A stretch of DNA of 17,666 bases from the NCBI GenBank assembly GCA_015493675.1, contig WGCR01000321.1, positions 1-17,666 on the forward strand, in the 5' to 3' direction. Shown here piece after piece: positions 7,946 to 16,028 of the stretch. Each line of letters begins with the position of its first letter. Within the stretch, counting starts at the first letter, position 1. The translations under genes were made by a program, and so were the position numbers. The notes beneath the pieces are model-generated. The model searched no databases and had not been told where the DNA came from. It saw only the letters and a list, made by a program, of their open reading frames with translations. Source of the stretch: Anaerolineae bacterium. Lineage in GTDB: Bacteria > Chloroflexota > Anaerolineae > J102.

Positions 7946-10651
7946 ATGAGCATTCGAAACACATTTGGAGCCAAAACGACCTTCGAAACCGGCAGCGGCC
8001 CGGCGGTGATGTACCGCCTGGCTGCGCTGGAAGAGCAGGGCATTGCCAACATCTCGCGGCTGCCCTATTCCATCCGGGTGCTGCTGGAAGCGGCCCTGCG
8101 CCAGGTGGATGATTTTGCCATCACCGAGGAGGATGTCATCAAGCTGGCCAATTGGCAGCCCAATGGCGAGCGGGGCGAGATGCCCTTCAAGCCCGCCCGC
8201 GTCATCCTGCAAGATTTTACGGGCGTGCCCGCGGTGGTGGACCTGGCCGCGCTGCGCAGCCAGATGGCCCGCCAGGGCGCTGACCCCGCCCGCATCAACC
8301 CCCACAACCCCGTGGATCTGGTCATCGATCATTCGGTGCAGGTGGATCGCTTTGGATCGCGCTTCGCACTTTTCTACAATGCCGAACGGGAGTTCCAGCG
8401 CAACCGCGAGCGTTATGAGTTCCTGAAATGGGGCAGTCAGGCTTTCGAGAATTTCAGCGCCGTGCCCCCCGATACAGGCATCATCCACCAGGTAAATCTG
8501 GAGTACCTGGGCAAGGTGGTGCAGTTGCACGAGATCGATGGCGAGCCCGTGGCTTTTCCCGATAGTCTGGTGGGCACCGACAGTCACACCACCATGATCG
8601 ACGGCCTGGGCATCGTGGGCTGGGGCGTGGGCGGCATCGAGGCCGAGGCTGTGATCCTGGGCCAGCCCATTTTCATGCTCACGCCCGACGTGGTGGGCTT
8701 CCGGCTGACGGGCGAGCTGCCCGAGGGCGCCACCACCACCGATCTGGCCCTGACCGCCACCCAGATGCTGCGCAAATTTGGCGTGGTGGGCAAGTTCGTC
8801 GAGTTCTTCGGTCCCGGCGTCAGCAAGCTCAGCCTGGCCGACCGCGCCACCATCGCCAACATGAGCCCCGAATATGGCGCCACCATGGGCTTCTTCCCGG
8901 TGGATGAAGAGACCCTGCGCTATCTAGCGAGCACGGGCCGCAGCGAGGCGCAGGTGGAGCTGGTGGCCCGCTACGCCAAGGCTCAGGGCCTGTTCCGCAC
9001 GGATGACGCGCCAGAGCCGGAATACACGGCGGTGCTGGAGCTGGATATGAGCACGGTGGAGCCCAGTCTGGCCGGTCCCAAACGCCCGGCCGATCGCATC
9101 CGCCTGGCCGATATGCAGAAGGAATTCCATCGCGCCCTCACCGCACCTCCCGGCCCGCAAGGCATCGGCCTGAAGGAGGAAGATTTGGGCAAGAAGGTGA
9201 CGGTGGATGAAGATGGCGTCAAGTTCGACCTCACCCATGGCGACGTGGTCATCGCCGCCATCACCTCCTGCACCAACACCAGCAATCCCAGCGTGTTGAT
9301 TGGGGCGGGACTGGTGGCCAAAAAGGCGGTGGAAGCGGGCCTGGACGTGAAGCCCTGGGTGAAGACCAGTCTGGCTCCCGGCTCCAAGGTGGTGAAGCGC
9401 TATCTGGAGGCTTCGGGCCTGTTGCCTTATCTGGAGGCGCTGCGTTTCCATATCGTGGGCTATGGCTGCACCACCTGTATCGGCAACAGCGGGCCTCTGC
9501 CCGAGCCCATCCGCAAGGCAGTGGTGGCAGGCGATCTGGCCGTGACCTCGGTGCTCAGCGGCAACCGCAACTTCGAAGGCCGGGTTTCACCACTGACCAA
9601 GGGCAATTATCTGGCGTCGCCGCCGCTAGTGGTGGCCTACGCCCTGGCGGGCACGGTGGATATCGACTTGAACAACGATCCCATCGGCCACGACCCCAAT
9701 GGCGAGCCGGTTTACCTGAGAGACATCTGGCCCACCCAGGAGGAAATCCGCAGCACCATCCGCCAATCGCTGAAGCCGGAGATGTTCGAGGAGGAGTATG
9801 GCAGCGTCTATGATGGCAACGAGGCCTGGAACGAGATTCCGGTCTCGGGCGGCGAGGTTTACGAATGGCCCGCGGACAGCACTTACATCAAAGAACCTCC
9901 CTTCTTTGTGGATGTGACGCCGCAGATGCCCGACATCCAGCCCATCACCGGGGCCAAAGTGCTGCTGCTGCTGGGCGACACTGTGACCACTGATCACATC
10001 TCCCCGGCCGGGCCCATCGCCCCGGACAGCCCTGCGGCCCGCTACCTGCTGGAGCACGGCGTGCCCCGCAGTGAGTGGAACAGCTACGGCAGCCGTCGCG
10101 GCAACCACGAAGTAATGATGCGGGGCACCTTCGCCAATATCCGTATCCGCAACAAGCTGGTTCCGGGCGTGGAGGGCGGTTACAGCGTGTATCAGCCCAC
10201 GGGCGAGCAGATGAGCGTGTTCGACGCGGCCATGAAATATCAGGCCGATGGCACGCCGCTGATCGTGATTGCGGGCAAGGAGTATGGCACCGGGTCCAGC
10301 CGCGATTGGGCGGCCAAGGGCCCGCAATTGCAGGGCGTGAAAGCGGTCATCGCCCAGAGCTACGAGCGCATCCATCGCTCCAACCTGGTGGGCATGGGCA
10401 TTCTGCCGCTGCAATTCCAGCCGGGCGAGAGCGCGGAGAGCCTGGGCCTGACCGGCTTCGAGACCTACGACATTCTGGGCCTGGATAACGACATGCAGCC
10501 GGGCCAGCTCTTCACCGTGCGGGCCACGGGCGCTGACGGCCAGGTGGCCGAATTCCAGGCCATCAGCCGCATCGACACGCCTGTCGAGGTGGCCTACTAC
10601 CGCAACGGCGGCATCCTGCACACCGTCCTGCGGCGGATGTTGAGCAAGTAA
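7946..10651 (+). CDS. acnA: aconitate hydratase A
   Basis: Isomerises citrate to isocitrate via cis-aconitate in the TCA cycle, in the cytosol. The start is ATG 7946 (MSIRNTFGAKTTF), with GGAG eight bases upstream; the in-frame ATG 7919 lacks a ribosome binding site and gives an atypical leader. The 901 residues match the usual AcnA/IRP1-type length. The three [4Fe-4S] ligands are present: C442 in TSCTNTSNPS, C508 and C511 in GYGCTTCIGNSGPLP, with the same 66-residue spacing as in E. coli AcnA. VGTDSHTTMIDGLG, DHISPAGPI (near residue 683) and the substrate-binding GTGSSRDWAAKG (near residue 783) are intact. It appears monocistronic, bounded by its own promoter and a downstream terminator. By eye it is among the most GC-rich genes in the window (bases 8641-8700 count 39 of 60 G+C). 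Confidence 0.98.
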   Translation: MSIRNTFGAKTTFETGSGPAVMYRLAALEEQGIANISRLPYSIRVLLEAALRQVDDFAITEEDVIKLANWQPNGERGEMPFKPARVILQDFTGVPAVVDLAALRSQMARQGADPARINPHNPVDLVIDHSVQVDRFGSRFALFYNAEREFQRNRERYEFLKWGSQAFENFSAVPPDTGIIHQVNLEYLGKVVQLHEIDGEPVAFPDSLVGTDSHTTMIDGLGIVGWGVGGIEAEAVILGQPIFMLTPDVVGFRLTGELPEGATTTDLALTATQMLRKFGVVGKFVEFFGPGVSKLSLADRATIANMSPEYGATMGFFPVDEETLRYLASTGRSEAQVELVARYAKAQGLFRTDDAPEPEYTAVLELDMSTVEPSLAGPKRPADRIRLADMQKEFHRALTAPPGPQGIGLKEEDLGKKVTVDEDGVKFDLTHGDVVIAAITSCTNTSNPSVLIGAGLVAKKAVEAGLDVKPWVKTSLAPGSKVVKRYLEASGLLPYLEALRFHIVGYGCTTCIGNSGPLPEPIRKAVVAGDLAVTSVLSGNRNFEGRVSPLTKGNYLASPPLVVAYALAGTVDIDLNNDPIGHDPNGEPVYLRDIWPTQEEIRSTIRQSLKPEMFEEEYGSVYDGNEAWNEIPVSGGEVYEWPADSTYIKEPPFFVDVTPQMPDIQPITGAKVLLLLGDTVTTDHISPAGPIAPDSPAARYLLEHGVPRSEWNSYGSRRGNHEVMMRGTFANIRIRNKLVPGVEGGYSVYQPTGEQMSVFDAAMKYQADGTPLIVIAGKEYGTGSSRDWAAKGPQLQGVKAVIAQSYERIHRSNLVGMGILPLQFQPGESAESLGLTGFETYDILGLDNDMQPGQLFTVRATGADGQVAEFQAISRIDTPVEVAYYRNGGILHTVLRRMLSK

Positions 10652-10662
10652 AGCAGCGTTGG

Positions 10663-10764
10663 AGGTGCGACGCACTTACCACGGGCGTTGGCCGCGTCGA
10701 TGCCCCGCATCCTGTCGACGCCGCGGCGCGGCGAGCCGTCGCCGGTCAGAAGTGCGTCGCACCT
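10663..10764. repeat. nested inverted-repeat element after acnA
   Basis: A perfect 15-bp inverted repeat (AGGTGCGACGCACTT at 10663-10677; its reverse complement at 10750-10764) encloses two further hairpins: GCGTCGA/TCGACGC (10694-10700 with 10715-10721) and CGGCGA/TCGCCG (10729-10734 with 10739-10744). Folded, this gives an outer stem with two inner arms. It has no coding content. It could be a dispersed palindromic (REP/MITE-like) repeat, a structured 3' UTR or a small RNA; the window has only this copy, so the class is undecided. Confidence 0.7.
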
Positions 10765-10777
10765 TGCCCCAAAAACA

Positions 10778-10807
10778 AAGCCCCCGCCAGTCTTCCGGCG
10801 GGGGCTT
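10778..10807 (+). terminator. strong intrinsic terminator downstream of acnA
   Basis: A perfect 11-bp GC-rich stem (AAGCCCCCGCC with GGCGGGGGCTT) around an eight-base loop, followed by GTTACGTTTG. It is preceded by an A-rich run, so it may work in both directions. It would end the acnA transcript after the nested inverted repeat and separates acnA from the restriction-modification gene. Confidence 0.8.
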
Positions 10808-10835
10808 GTTACGTTTGTGGGGTGAAGAATGACAA

Positions 10836-10864
10836 TTGACAGGCAATGCTAATCCCTCTACAAT
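10836..10864 (+). promoter_or_regulatory. consensus sigma70 promoter for the restriction-modification gene
   Basis: TTGACA (10836-10841) and TACAAT (10859-10864) are separated by exactly 17 bases: a perfect -35 and a five-of-six -10. The expected transcription start is near 10871, about 55 nt before the preferred ATG. It is the best promoter match in the window. Confidence 0.8.
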
Positions 10865-10886
10865 GTCATGATGTTGTAACCTCTTG

Positions 10887-10919
10887 GTGACAAATCACTG
10901 TAAACCGAAAGTGACACTT
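10887..10919. promoter_or_regulatory. two small palindromes in the RM leader, possible operators
   Basis: GTGA-CAAA-TCAC (10887-10898) and AAGTG-A-CACTT (10909-10919) lie just after the predicted transcription start and before the preferred ATG. Both share the GTGA/TCAC core in related settings. Restriction-modification genes are often regulated by such sites, but no C-protein gene is visible here. Chance is not excluded for sites this short. Confidence 0.3.
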
Positions 10920-10925
10920 ACACAG

Positions 10926-13457
10926 ATGACAGCCCTGAGTCTCAAACCAACTTCGTCCCGCCCCCTGCCTGTCGAGCTTGCAGACGCCTATCGTCTGGAA
11001 ATATCGCACACGCTGGACGCGCGAAAGCGGGGAGAGCTGGGACAGTATCTGACGCCGCTTCCGGTGGCGCAGTTCATGGCCTCCCTTTTTGAGACTAGTC
11101 CTGATGAAGTCATTCTTCTTGATCCAGGGGCGGGGGCGGGAACGCTGACGGCTGCTTTTTTGCAAGAAATGGCCAGGCGCAATAGCGCTCCCCGCAACAT
11201 TCGGGCGCACTGTTACGAAATCGATCCATCCATGGTGGGGTATCTGAGATCCACACTGACTGCCAGCGCTGCTTATGGAGAGAGTGTTGGCGTGCATTTC
11301 ACCGGCAACATCGTTTCTACCGATTTTATCCAATGGGGAGCAGAAAAGCTGAAGACCAGGGGTAGCTTTTTCGAGGAATCCACGCCTCAATTCACCCACT
11401 GCATTATGAATCCGCCCTATAAAAAGATAAGGAGTGATTCAGCACATCGGGCCTGGTTGCGGGAAATCGGTATCGAGACGAGTAATCTTTACAGTGGCTT
11501 TCTTGCTATCGCTATTCAATTGCTTGCGCCCGGCGGCGAGTTGGTGGCTATCACCCCCCGATCTTTTTGTAATGGTCCTTATTTCCGGCGATTTCGAATG
11601 TTTTTACTAAAGAATATGGCGATTCGCCACTTGCATGTGTTCGAGGCTCGAAATAAGGCATTCAAGGATGATGACGTGTTGCAGGAAAATATCATCATTC
11701 ACGCTGTCAAAGGCGCTGGACAAGGAAAAGTGACCATCACCGCCAGTTCGGGCATTGATTTCGATGATAGGGTTCAACGCGAAGCGTCTTTCGATCAAGT
11801 CGTCAAGCCCGGCGACGCTGATTCAATCATCCATATCGCTGCCAGTGAGCTGGATCAAATGGTGGTGGATAGGATCAGTGTTTTCAAAAAATCATTGGCT
11901 GAAATTGGAGTTGATGTCAGCACCGGGCCTGTAGTCGAATTTCGATTGCAAAATGACATTATCATGGACGCGGAGAAAGGGGCTTGCCCTCTTATCTACC
12001 CTGCTCATTTTGATCATGGCTTTGTAAAATGGCCAAACCTGGATGGGAAAAAGCCTAACGCTATCCTGGAAACAAAACACAGCAGCCGTTGGTTGATGAA
12101 AAATGACTGGTACACGCTCATAAAGCGATTTAGCTCCAAGGAGGAACCGCGTAGACTTGTTGCAGCAGTGTATATTCCAGGACGCATTCCTGGTGAGAAG
12201 ATTGGTTTCGAGAACCATGTGAATGTTTTTCACAGGAAGAGGGCAGGGCTGGAGCCTGCTGTCGCTAAAGGTCTGGCGGTTTATCTCAATTCAACGCTGC
12301 TTGATTTATATTTTCGACAATTTTCCGGGCACACACAGGTCAATGCCACCGATCTCAGAGCATTGCGTTACCCCACATTGGCTACACTCAGACATTTGGG
12401 GGCGTCTGTGACGAAAATTTTCCCAGATCAAGAACAAATCGATCATCTATTGGATGAGGTTATTGATAAAATGACAGACTCAGGGACTCGAAATCCATTG
12501 CCGATCCAACGCCGGGTGCGAGAAGCGCTCTCAATTCTGGAAAGTTTGGGCTTGCCAAAGGGTCAACGGAATGAGCGTTCAGCGCTCACCTTGTTGGCGC
12601 TTCTTGACTTGAAACCTGAAGATTCCTGGCAAACAGCCGCTGCGCCATTGATGGGAATCACGCCTATTATGGATTTTATTCGAGAGCACTATGGCAAATC
12701 GTATGCGCCCAATACACGAGAGACAATAAGACGACAGACCGTTCATCAATTTGTCGAAGCTGGTATGGTTATTCCTAATCCAGATGATCCAGGACGGCCC
12801 ATCAACAGCCCCCACTGGCATTACCAGATATCTCCCGAGACCTTGGCGTTACTTCGCACTTATGGCTCAAATGACTGGGAGATGTCCCTCAATGATTATT
12901 TGGCGTCGAAGACGACATTGGCCCGGCGGTATGCGCATGAACGCACTATGCAGAAAATTCCTTTGCGGATTGGCGAAGGAGAGACGCTTATGCTTTCGCC
13001 AGGCAAGCATAGTGAGCTAATCAGAGCCATTATTGAGGAATTTGGGCCCAGATATGCGCCCGGAGCACGAGCGCTTTATGTGGGTGATACCGGCGCAAAG
13101 ATGGCGTTATTTGATGAAAAAGCGTTTGACCAGTTGGGACTTTCTTTCGATAGTCATGGCAAATTCCCGGACGTCGTTTTGCATCTTCCCGCCCGGAATT
13201 GGCTGCTTCTGGTGGAAGCTGTCACCAGCCATGGTCCGGTCGATGCCAAACGTCACGCCGAATTGGCGTCATTGTTCGACCATGGCACAGCCGATGTCAT
13301 TTATGTGACAGCTTTCCCCGACAGGCGGACGCTGGCAAAATATCTGGGAGAGATTAGCTGGGAGACAGAGGTGTGGGTGGCGGATTCGCCCGACCACCTC
13401 ATCCATTTTGATGGCGAAAAGTTTTTAGGCCCCTACCGTGATCAATCATCACTATAA
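10926..13457 (+). CDS. fused N6-adenine methyltransferase and BsuBI/PstI-type restriction endonuclease
   Basis: A single 843-residue chain from ATG 10926; TTG 10884, GTG 10887 and GTG 10911 are in-frame alternatives, and no start has a clear ribosome binding site. Residues 1-~525 form a gamma-type DNA N6-adenine methyltransferase: GQYLTPLPVAQFM (39-51) as motif X, LDPGAGAGTL (from D66 P67) as the AdoMet-binding motif I, and NPPY at 162-165 as the catalytic motif IV, then a presumed target-recognition region. Residues ~526-843 are a complete BsuBI/PstI-type endonuclease: a helical/HTH part (SILESLGLPKGQRNERSALT from about 536), then GDTGAK and a PD-(D/E)xK-type core with FPD (D749) and VEAVTSHGP (E764). 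Separate PstI and BsuBI methyltransferases (~500 residues) and endonucleases (~320 residues) recognise CTGCAG; their summed length equals this protein, so it looks like an end-to-end fusion. The recognition site is inferred, not shown. It is AT-richer than acnA (11641-11700: 25 of 60 G+C). Confidence 0.92.
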   Translation: MTALSLKPTSSRPLPVELADAYRLEISHTLDARKRGELGQYLTPLPVAQFMASLFETSPDEVILLDPGAGAGTLTAAFLQEMARRNSAPRNIRAHCYEIDPSMVGYLRSTLTASAAYGESVGVHFTGNIVSTDFIQWGAEKLKTRGSFFEESTPQFTHCIMNPPYKKIRSDSAHRAWLREIGIETSNLYSGFLAIAIQLLAPGGELVAITPRSFCNGPYFRRFRMFLLKNMAIRHLHVFEARNKAFKDDDVLQENIIIHAVKGAGQGKVTITASSGIDFDDRVQREASFDQVVKPGDADSIIHIAASELDQMVVDRISVFKKSLAEIGVDVSTGPVVEFRLQNDIIMDAEKGACPLIYPAHFDHGFVKWPNLDGKKPNAILETKHSSRWLMKNDWYTLIKRFSSKEEPRRLVAAVYIPGRIPGEKIGFENHVNVFHRKRAGLEPAVAKGLAVYLNSTLLDLYFRQFSGHTQVNATDLRALRYPTLATLRHLGASVTKIFPDQEQIDHLLDEVIDKMTDSGTRNPLPIQRRVREALSILESLGLPKGQRNERSALTLLALLDLKPEDSWQTAAAPLMGITPIMDFIREHYGKSYAPNTRETIRRQTVHQFVEAGMVIPNPDDPGRPINSPHWHYQISPETLALLRTYGSNDWEMSLNDYLASKTTLARRYAHERTMQKIPLRIGEGETLMLSPGKHSELIRAIIEEFGPRYAPGARALYVGDTGAKMALFDEKAFDQLGLSFDSHGKFPDVVLHLPARNWLLLVEAVTSHGPVDAKRHAELASLFDHGTADVIYVTAFPDRRTLAKYLGEISWETEVWVADSPDHLIHFDGEKFLGPYRDQSSL

Positions 13458-13515
13458 TTCGTAGACGCTTCCCTCTTTAATCATCGATCATTCATCAAAC
13501 CCCGGTGTCCGCCCG

Positions 13516-13920
13516 ATGAAAGCCGCCATCGCCATCAAATATCACCCCGACAACAGTAATCGCCCGCGCATCGAGCTGATTGCGCAGGCCCTGGCCCGCA
13601 GCGGCATCGAGAGCTTTTGCGTGGCGCGGGATTTGGAGCGCTGGGGCGAGGTGCACTTCCCGCCCGAGGAGCTGATGCAGCGCGCCTTCGCCGCCATCGA
13701 CGCCTGCGACCTGCTGGTGGTCGATCTCAGCGAAAAAGGCGTGGGCGTGGGCATCGAGGCGGGCTACGCCCGCGCCCGCGGCATTCCCATCATCACCATC
13801 GCCCAAGCCGGAGCCGATATCTCAGACACACTGCGGGGCGTTTCGCAGGCTGTGTTTTGGTATGAGTCGGGCGATGCGTTAGCCGATTTTTTCCAGCGGA
13901 TCAACGTCCCGCATCGTTAG
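13516..13920 (+). CDS. nucleoside 2-deoxyribosyltransferase-like N-glycosidase
   Basis: A 134-residue protein from ATG 13516; no good ribosome binding site is seen. The motifs AAIAIKYHPDN at the N-terminus, DLLVVDLSEKGVGVGIEAGYA at 65-85 and ARGIPIITI match the Rossmann-like fold of nucleoside 2-deoxyribosyltransferases and the related deoxynucleotide N-hydrolases (DNPH1/Rcl, MilB). E81 in GIEAGYA is the likely catalytic glutamate, and D65/D70 sit where these enzymes bind the sugar. Whether it transfers or hydrolyses the base, and whether it acts on nucleosides or monophosphates, cannot be read from sequence. It starts 58 bases after the restriction-modification gene. Its last 42 bases overlap the end of the histidine kinase on the other strand. 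Its GC-rich codon use resembles the flanking genes rather than the RM gene. Confidence 0.75.
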   Translation: MKAAIAIKYHPDNSNRPRIELIAQALARSGIESFCVARDLERWGEVHFPPEELMQRAFAAIDACDLLVVDLSEKGVGVGIEAGYARARGIPIITIAQAGADISDTLRGVSQAVFWYESGDALADFFQRINVPHR

Positions 13921-15318
13921 GGGCAGGGTGATGGTGAACCGCGCGCCCTGGCCCGGCTGACTCTCGACGGTGATACGCCCGCCGTGGGCCTCCACCAACG
14001 CCTGCACCAGCGCCAGGCCCAGGCCCGAGCCGCCCTGACGCCGTGAGCGGGAGGAATCGCCCCGGTAGAAGGGCTCGAAGATGCGGGGCAGATCGTCGGC
14101 GGGGATGCCCTCGCCGTCGTCGGCCACCCACAATTGCACGGATTCGGGCGTAGTGCGCCAGCCCAGCGTGATGATGCCGTTCTCGGCTGTGTGCTGCACA
14201 GCGTTGTCCATCAGGTTGAAAAGCATCTCCATCAGTGCATCTGGGTCGGCGAGAATGGTGACAGGATCGCCCGCGTCCAGCGTGACCGTGCGGTCTCGGG
14301 CCAGGAGCCGGGCCTGGTAGAGAAAGTCATCGAAAAAGGCCTGGAGATCGATCGGCTGTTTGTGGATGGTGGCGCCGGCGCCAATGCGGGAGAGATCGAG
14401 AAGCTGTTCGGAGAGGCGGGAAAGCCGCACCACCTCCCGGTACATCCCCTGGGTGAGACGTGAGGTCGCGGCCGGATCATCCTGCGCCCCCCGCATCAAC
14501 ACCTCCAGTGAGCCGCGGATGGCGGTGAGCGGTGTGCGCAGTTCGTGGGCGGCGTTGGCGACGAATCTGCGCTGGGCCGCGAAGGCCGCCTCCAGCCGGG
14601 CGACCATATGATCGAAGGCTTGGGCCAGCCTGCCGATTTCATCCTCCCGTTCAGGCAGGTTCACCCGCTGACTCAAGTCTCCTTCGGCGATGCGTTCACA
14701 GGTCTCAGTCATCTGGTTGAGGGGTTTGAGCGCTGAGGAGGTGAGCCAGAGCCCGCCTGCCAGGCCCGCCAGCAGCGTCAGCATCATCCCCAATCCCAGC
14801 ATCAGCTTTTGCCGCAGCAAGATATTCTCGATGGGCGCCAACGGCGTGCTGAGTTGAATCACGCCCAGGATGTCCGGGCTGCCCGGCGCGCTGCGCCAGG
14901 GGATCAGCAGCACCAGATAGCGCTGCCCGTTCATCTGCGCCACATACGTCACTTCGTTCTCGCCAGCCAGCGCTCGCGCATCGTACGCGGGATCGGGTGG
15001 CGGTGGTGCGGGCTCCTCGGGCAGGGTCTTGCCCACGGCGACGGTTTCGCCGTCGGGCCCGATGATGAGGGCCACGGTCTCCCGCGAAGTCAGGTCTCGG
15101 GCCAGCGTTTGAGCGTGCTCCAGCGGTGCAGCAGCGGCGGACGCCTCATCGATGATCGGCTTGGCCTGGGCCCGCAGCCGGGTGGCGGTGCTCTCCAGCA
15201 GAAAATTCTGAAAATCCCAGTAGAGCACGCCCCCCAGAACCGCCAGCAAGAGGGCCAGGAGTCCCACATACAGCAGGGTGAGACGCACCCGCAGCGAGAG
15301 ATTTCGCCAGCGTTTCAT
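13879..15318 (-). CDS. sensor histidine kinase of an OmpR-type two-component system
   Basis: A membrane sensor kinase of 479 residues. Transmembrane segment 1 is at about 13-35 and segment 2 at about 170-192; between them is a ~135-residue periplasmic or extracellular sensor with a proline run near residue 105. A HAMP domain (~193-245) leads to the H-box AAHELRTPLTAI with phospho-accepting H258. The ATPase domain has the N-box (NLMDNAVQH, N372), G1 DDGEGIP (400-406), F-box IFEPFYRG (413-420) and G2 GGSGLGLAL (429-437). All catalytic elements are intact, as in EnvZ/BaeS-type kinases. Its ATG overlaps the regulator stop as ATGA, so translation is coupled. The signal is unknown. The 3' end overlaps the converging glycosidase gene. 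Confidence 0.95.
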   Translation of the reverse strand: MKRWRNLSLRVRLTLLYVGLLALLLAVLGGVLYWDFQNFLLESTATRLRAQAKPIIDEASAAAAPLEHAQTLARDLTSRETVALIIGPDGETVAVGKTLPEEPAPPPPDPAYDARALAGENEVTYVAQMNGQRYLVLLIPWRSAPGSPDILGVIQLSTPLAPIENILLRQKLMLGLGMMLTLLAGLAGGLWLTSSALKPLNQMTETCERIAEGDLSQRVNLPEREDEIGRLAQAFDHMVARLEAAFAAQRRFVANAAHELRTPLTAIRGSLEVLMRGAQDDPAATSRLTQGMYREVVRLSRLSEQLLDLSRIGAGATIHKQPIDLQAFFDDFLYQARLLARDRTVTLDAGDPVTILADPDALMEMLFNLMDNAVQHTAENGIITLGWRTTPESVQLWVADDGEGIPADDLPRIFEPFYRGDSSRSRRQGGSGLGLALVQALVEAHGGRITVESQPGQGARFTITLPLTMRDVDPLEKIG

Positions 15319-16028
15319 GCGTCATCCTCGGGATGCAGGGCGTAGCCGACGCCGTAGATGGTCTGAATCAGGCGCGGGGGCTTGTCACGGATTTTCTCCC
15401 GCAGATGGCTGATATGAACATCGACGACATTGGCATCCCCGGCATAATCGTAACCCCACACGCGGTTGAGCAGCGTCTCGCGGGTAAAAACCCGCCGCGG
15501 ATGGCGCATAAACAGCTCCAGCAAGGCGAATTCGGTGGGCGTCAGGGTGATGGGCTCTCCTGCCCGACTGACTTCATGGGTTTCAGCGTTGAGCACCATA
15601 TCCCCGACGCTGAGAATGGATTGTTCGGGATGTTTGCCCTGTCGGCGCAGCAGGGCCCGAATGCGGGCGACCAGCTCATCGAAGCTGAATGGCTTGGTGA
15701 TGTAATCATCTGCGCCCAGATTCAGGCCCGTGACCCGATCTGCGACCTCCTGCCGGGCCGTGAGCATGATGATGGGCGTCTCGTTGCCTCGCTCCCGCAG
15801 CTTGCGGCAGACATCGAAGCCATCCATATCTGGCAGCATCAAGTCGAGGATGATGAGATCGAAGCTCTGGTGGCCGGCCAGATCGAAGCCCGTGCGCCCG
15901 TCCGGGGCGATGGTGACCTGATACCCCTCGTAGCCCAGGCCCGTGCGCAGAAATTCGATGATGGTCGGTTCATCTTCGATAACCAGGATGCGGGGGCCTG
16001 TGGCAGGATTGACATCTTTTGCATTCAT
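15315..16028 (-). CDS. OmpR/PhoB-type response regulator
   Basis: A 237-residue DNA-binding response regulator, phosphorylated by the kinase encoded just downstream. The start is ATG at 16028 (MNAKDVNPATGPRILVIEDE), chosen because GGAG stands eight bases upstream; an ATG two codons earlier is too close to it. Receiver domain: acidic pocket E18/D19, phospho-acceptor D62 (ILDLMLPDMDG), T90 and K112 (TKPFSF). The C-terminal winged helix shows LTPTEFALLELF, the RVFTRETLLNRVWGYDY segment, and VDVHISHLREKI as the recognition helix. All key residues are present. Regulated genes are unknown; the transporter immediately upstream on the same strand is a candidate by position only. Confidence 0.96.
   Translation of the reverse strand: MNAKDVNPATGPRILVIEDEPTIIEFLRTGLGYEGYQVTIAPDGRTGFDLAGHQSFDLIILDLMLPDMDGFDVCRKLRERGNETPIIMLTARQEVADRVTGLNLGADDYITKPFSFDELVARIRALLRRQGKHPEQSILSVGDMVLNAETHEVSRAGEPITLTPTEFALLELFMRHPRRVFTRETLLNRVWGYDYAGDANVVDVHISHLREKIRDKPPRLIQTIYGVGYALHPEDDA

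Noticed and set aside
9626..10675. Long minus-strand open frame (349 codons) opposite the end of acnA
   Set aside because: It covers the conserved aconitase swivel domain; no family motif in the antisense product.
13458..13515. Search for a matching copy of the 15-bp repeat arm on the right side of the RM gene
   Set aside because: No copy of the arm is present, so the RM gene is not flanked by a repeat pair in this window.
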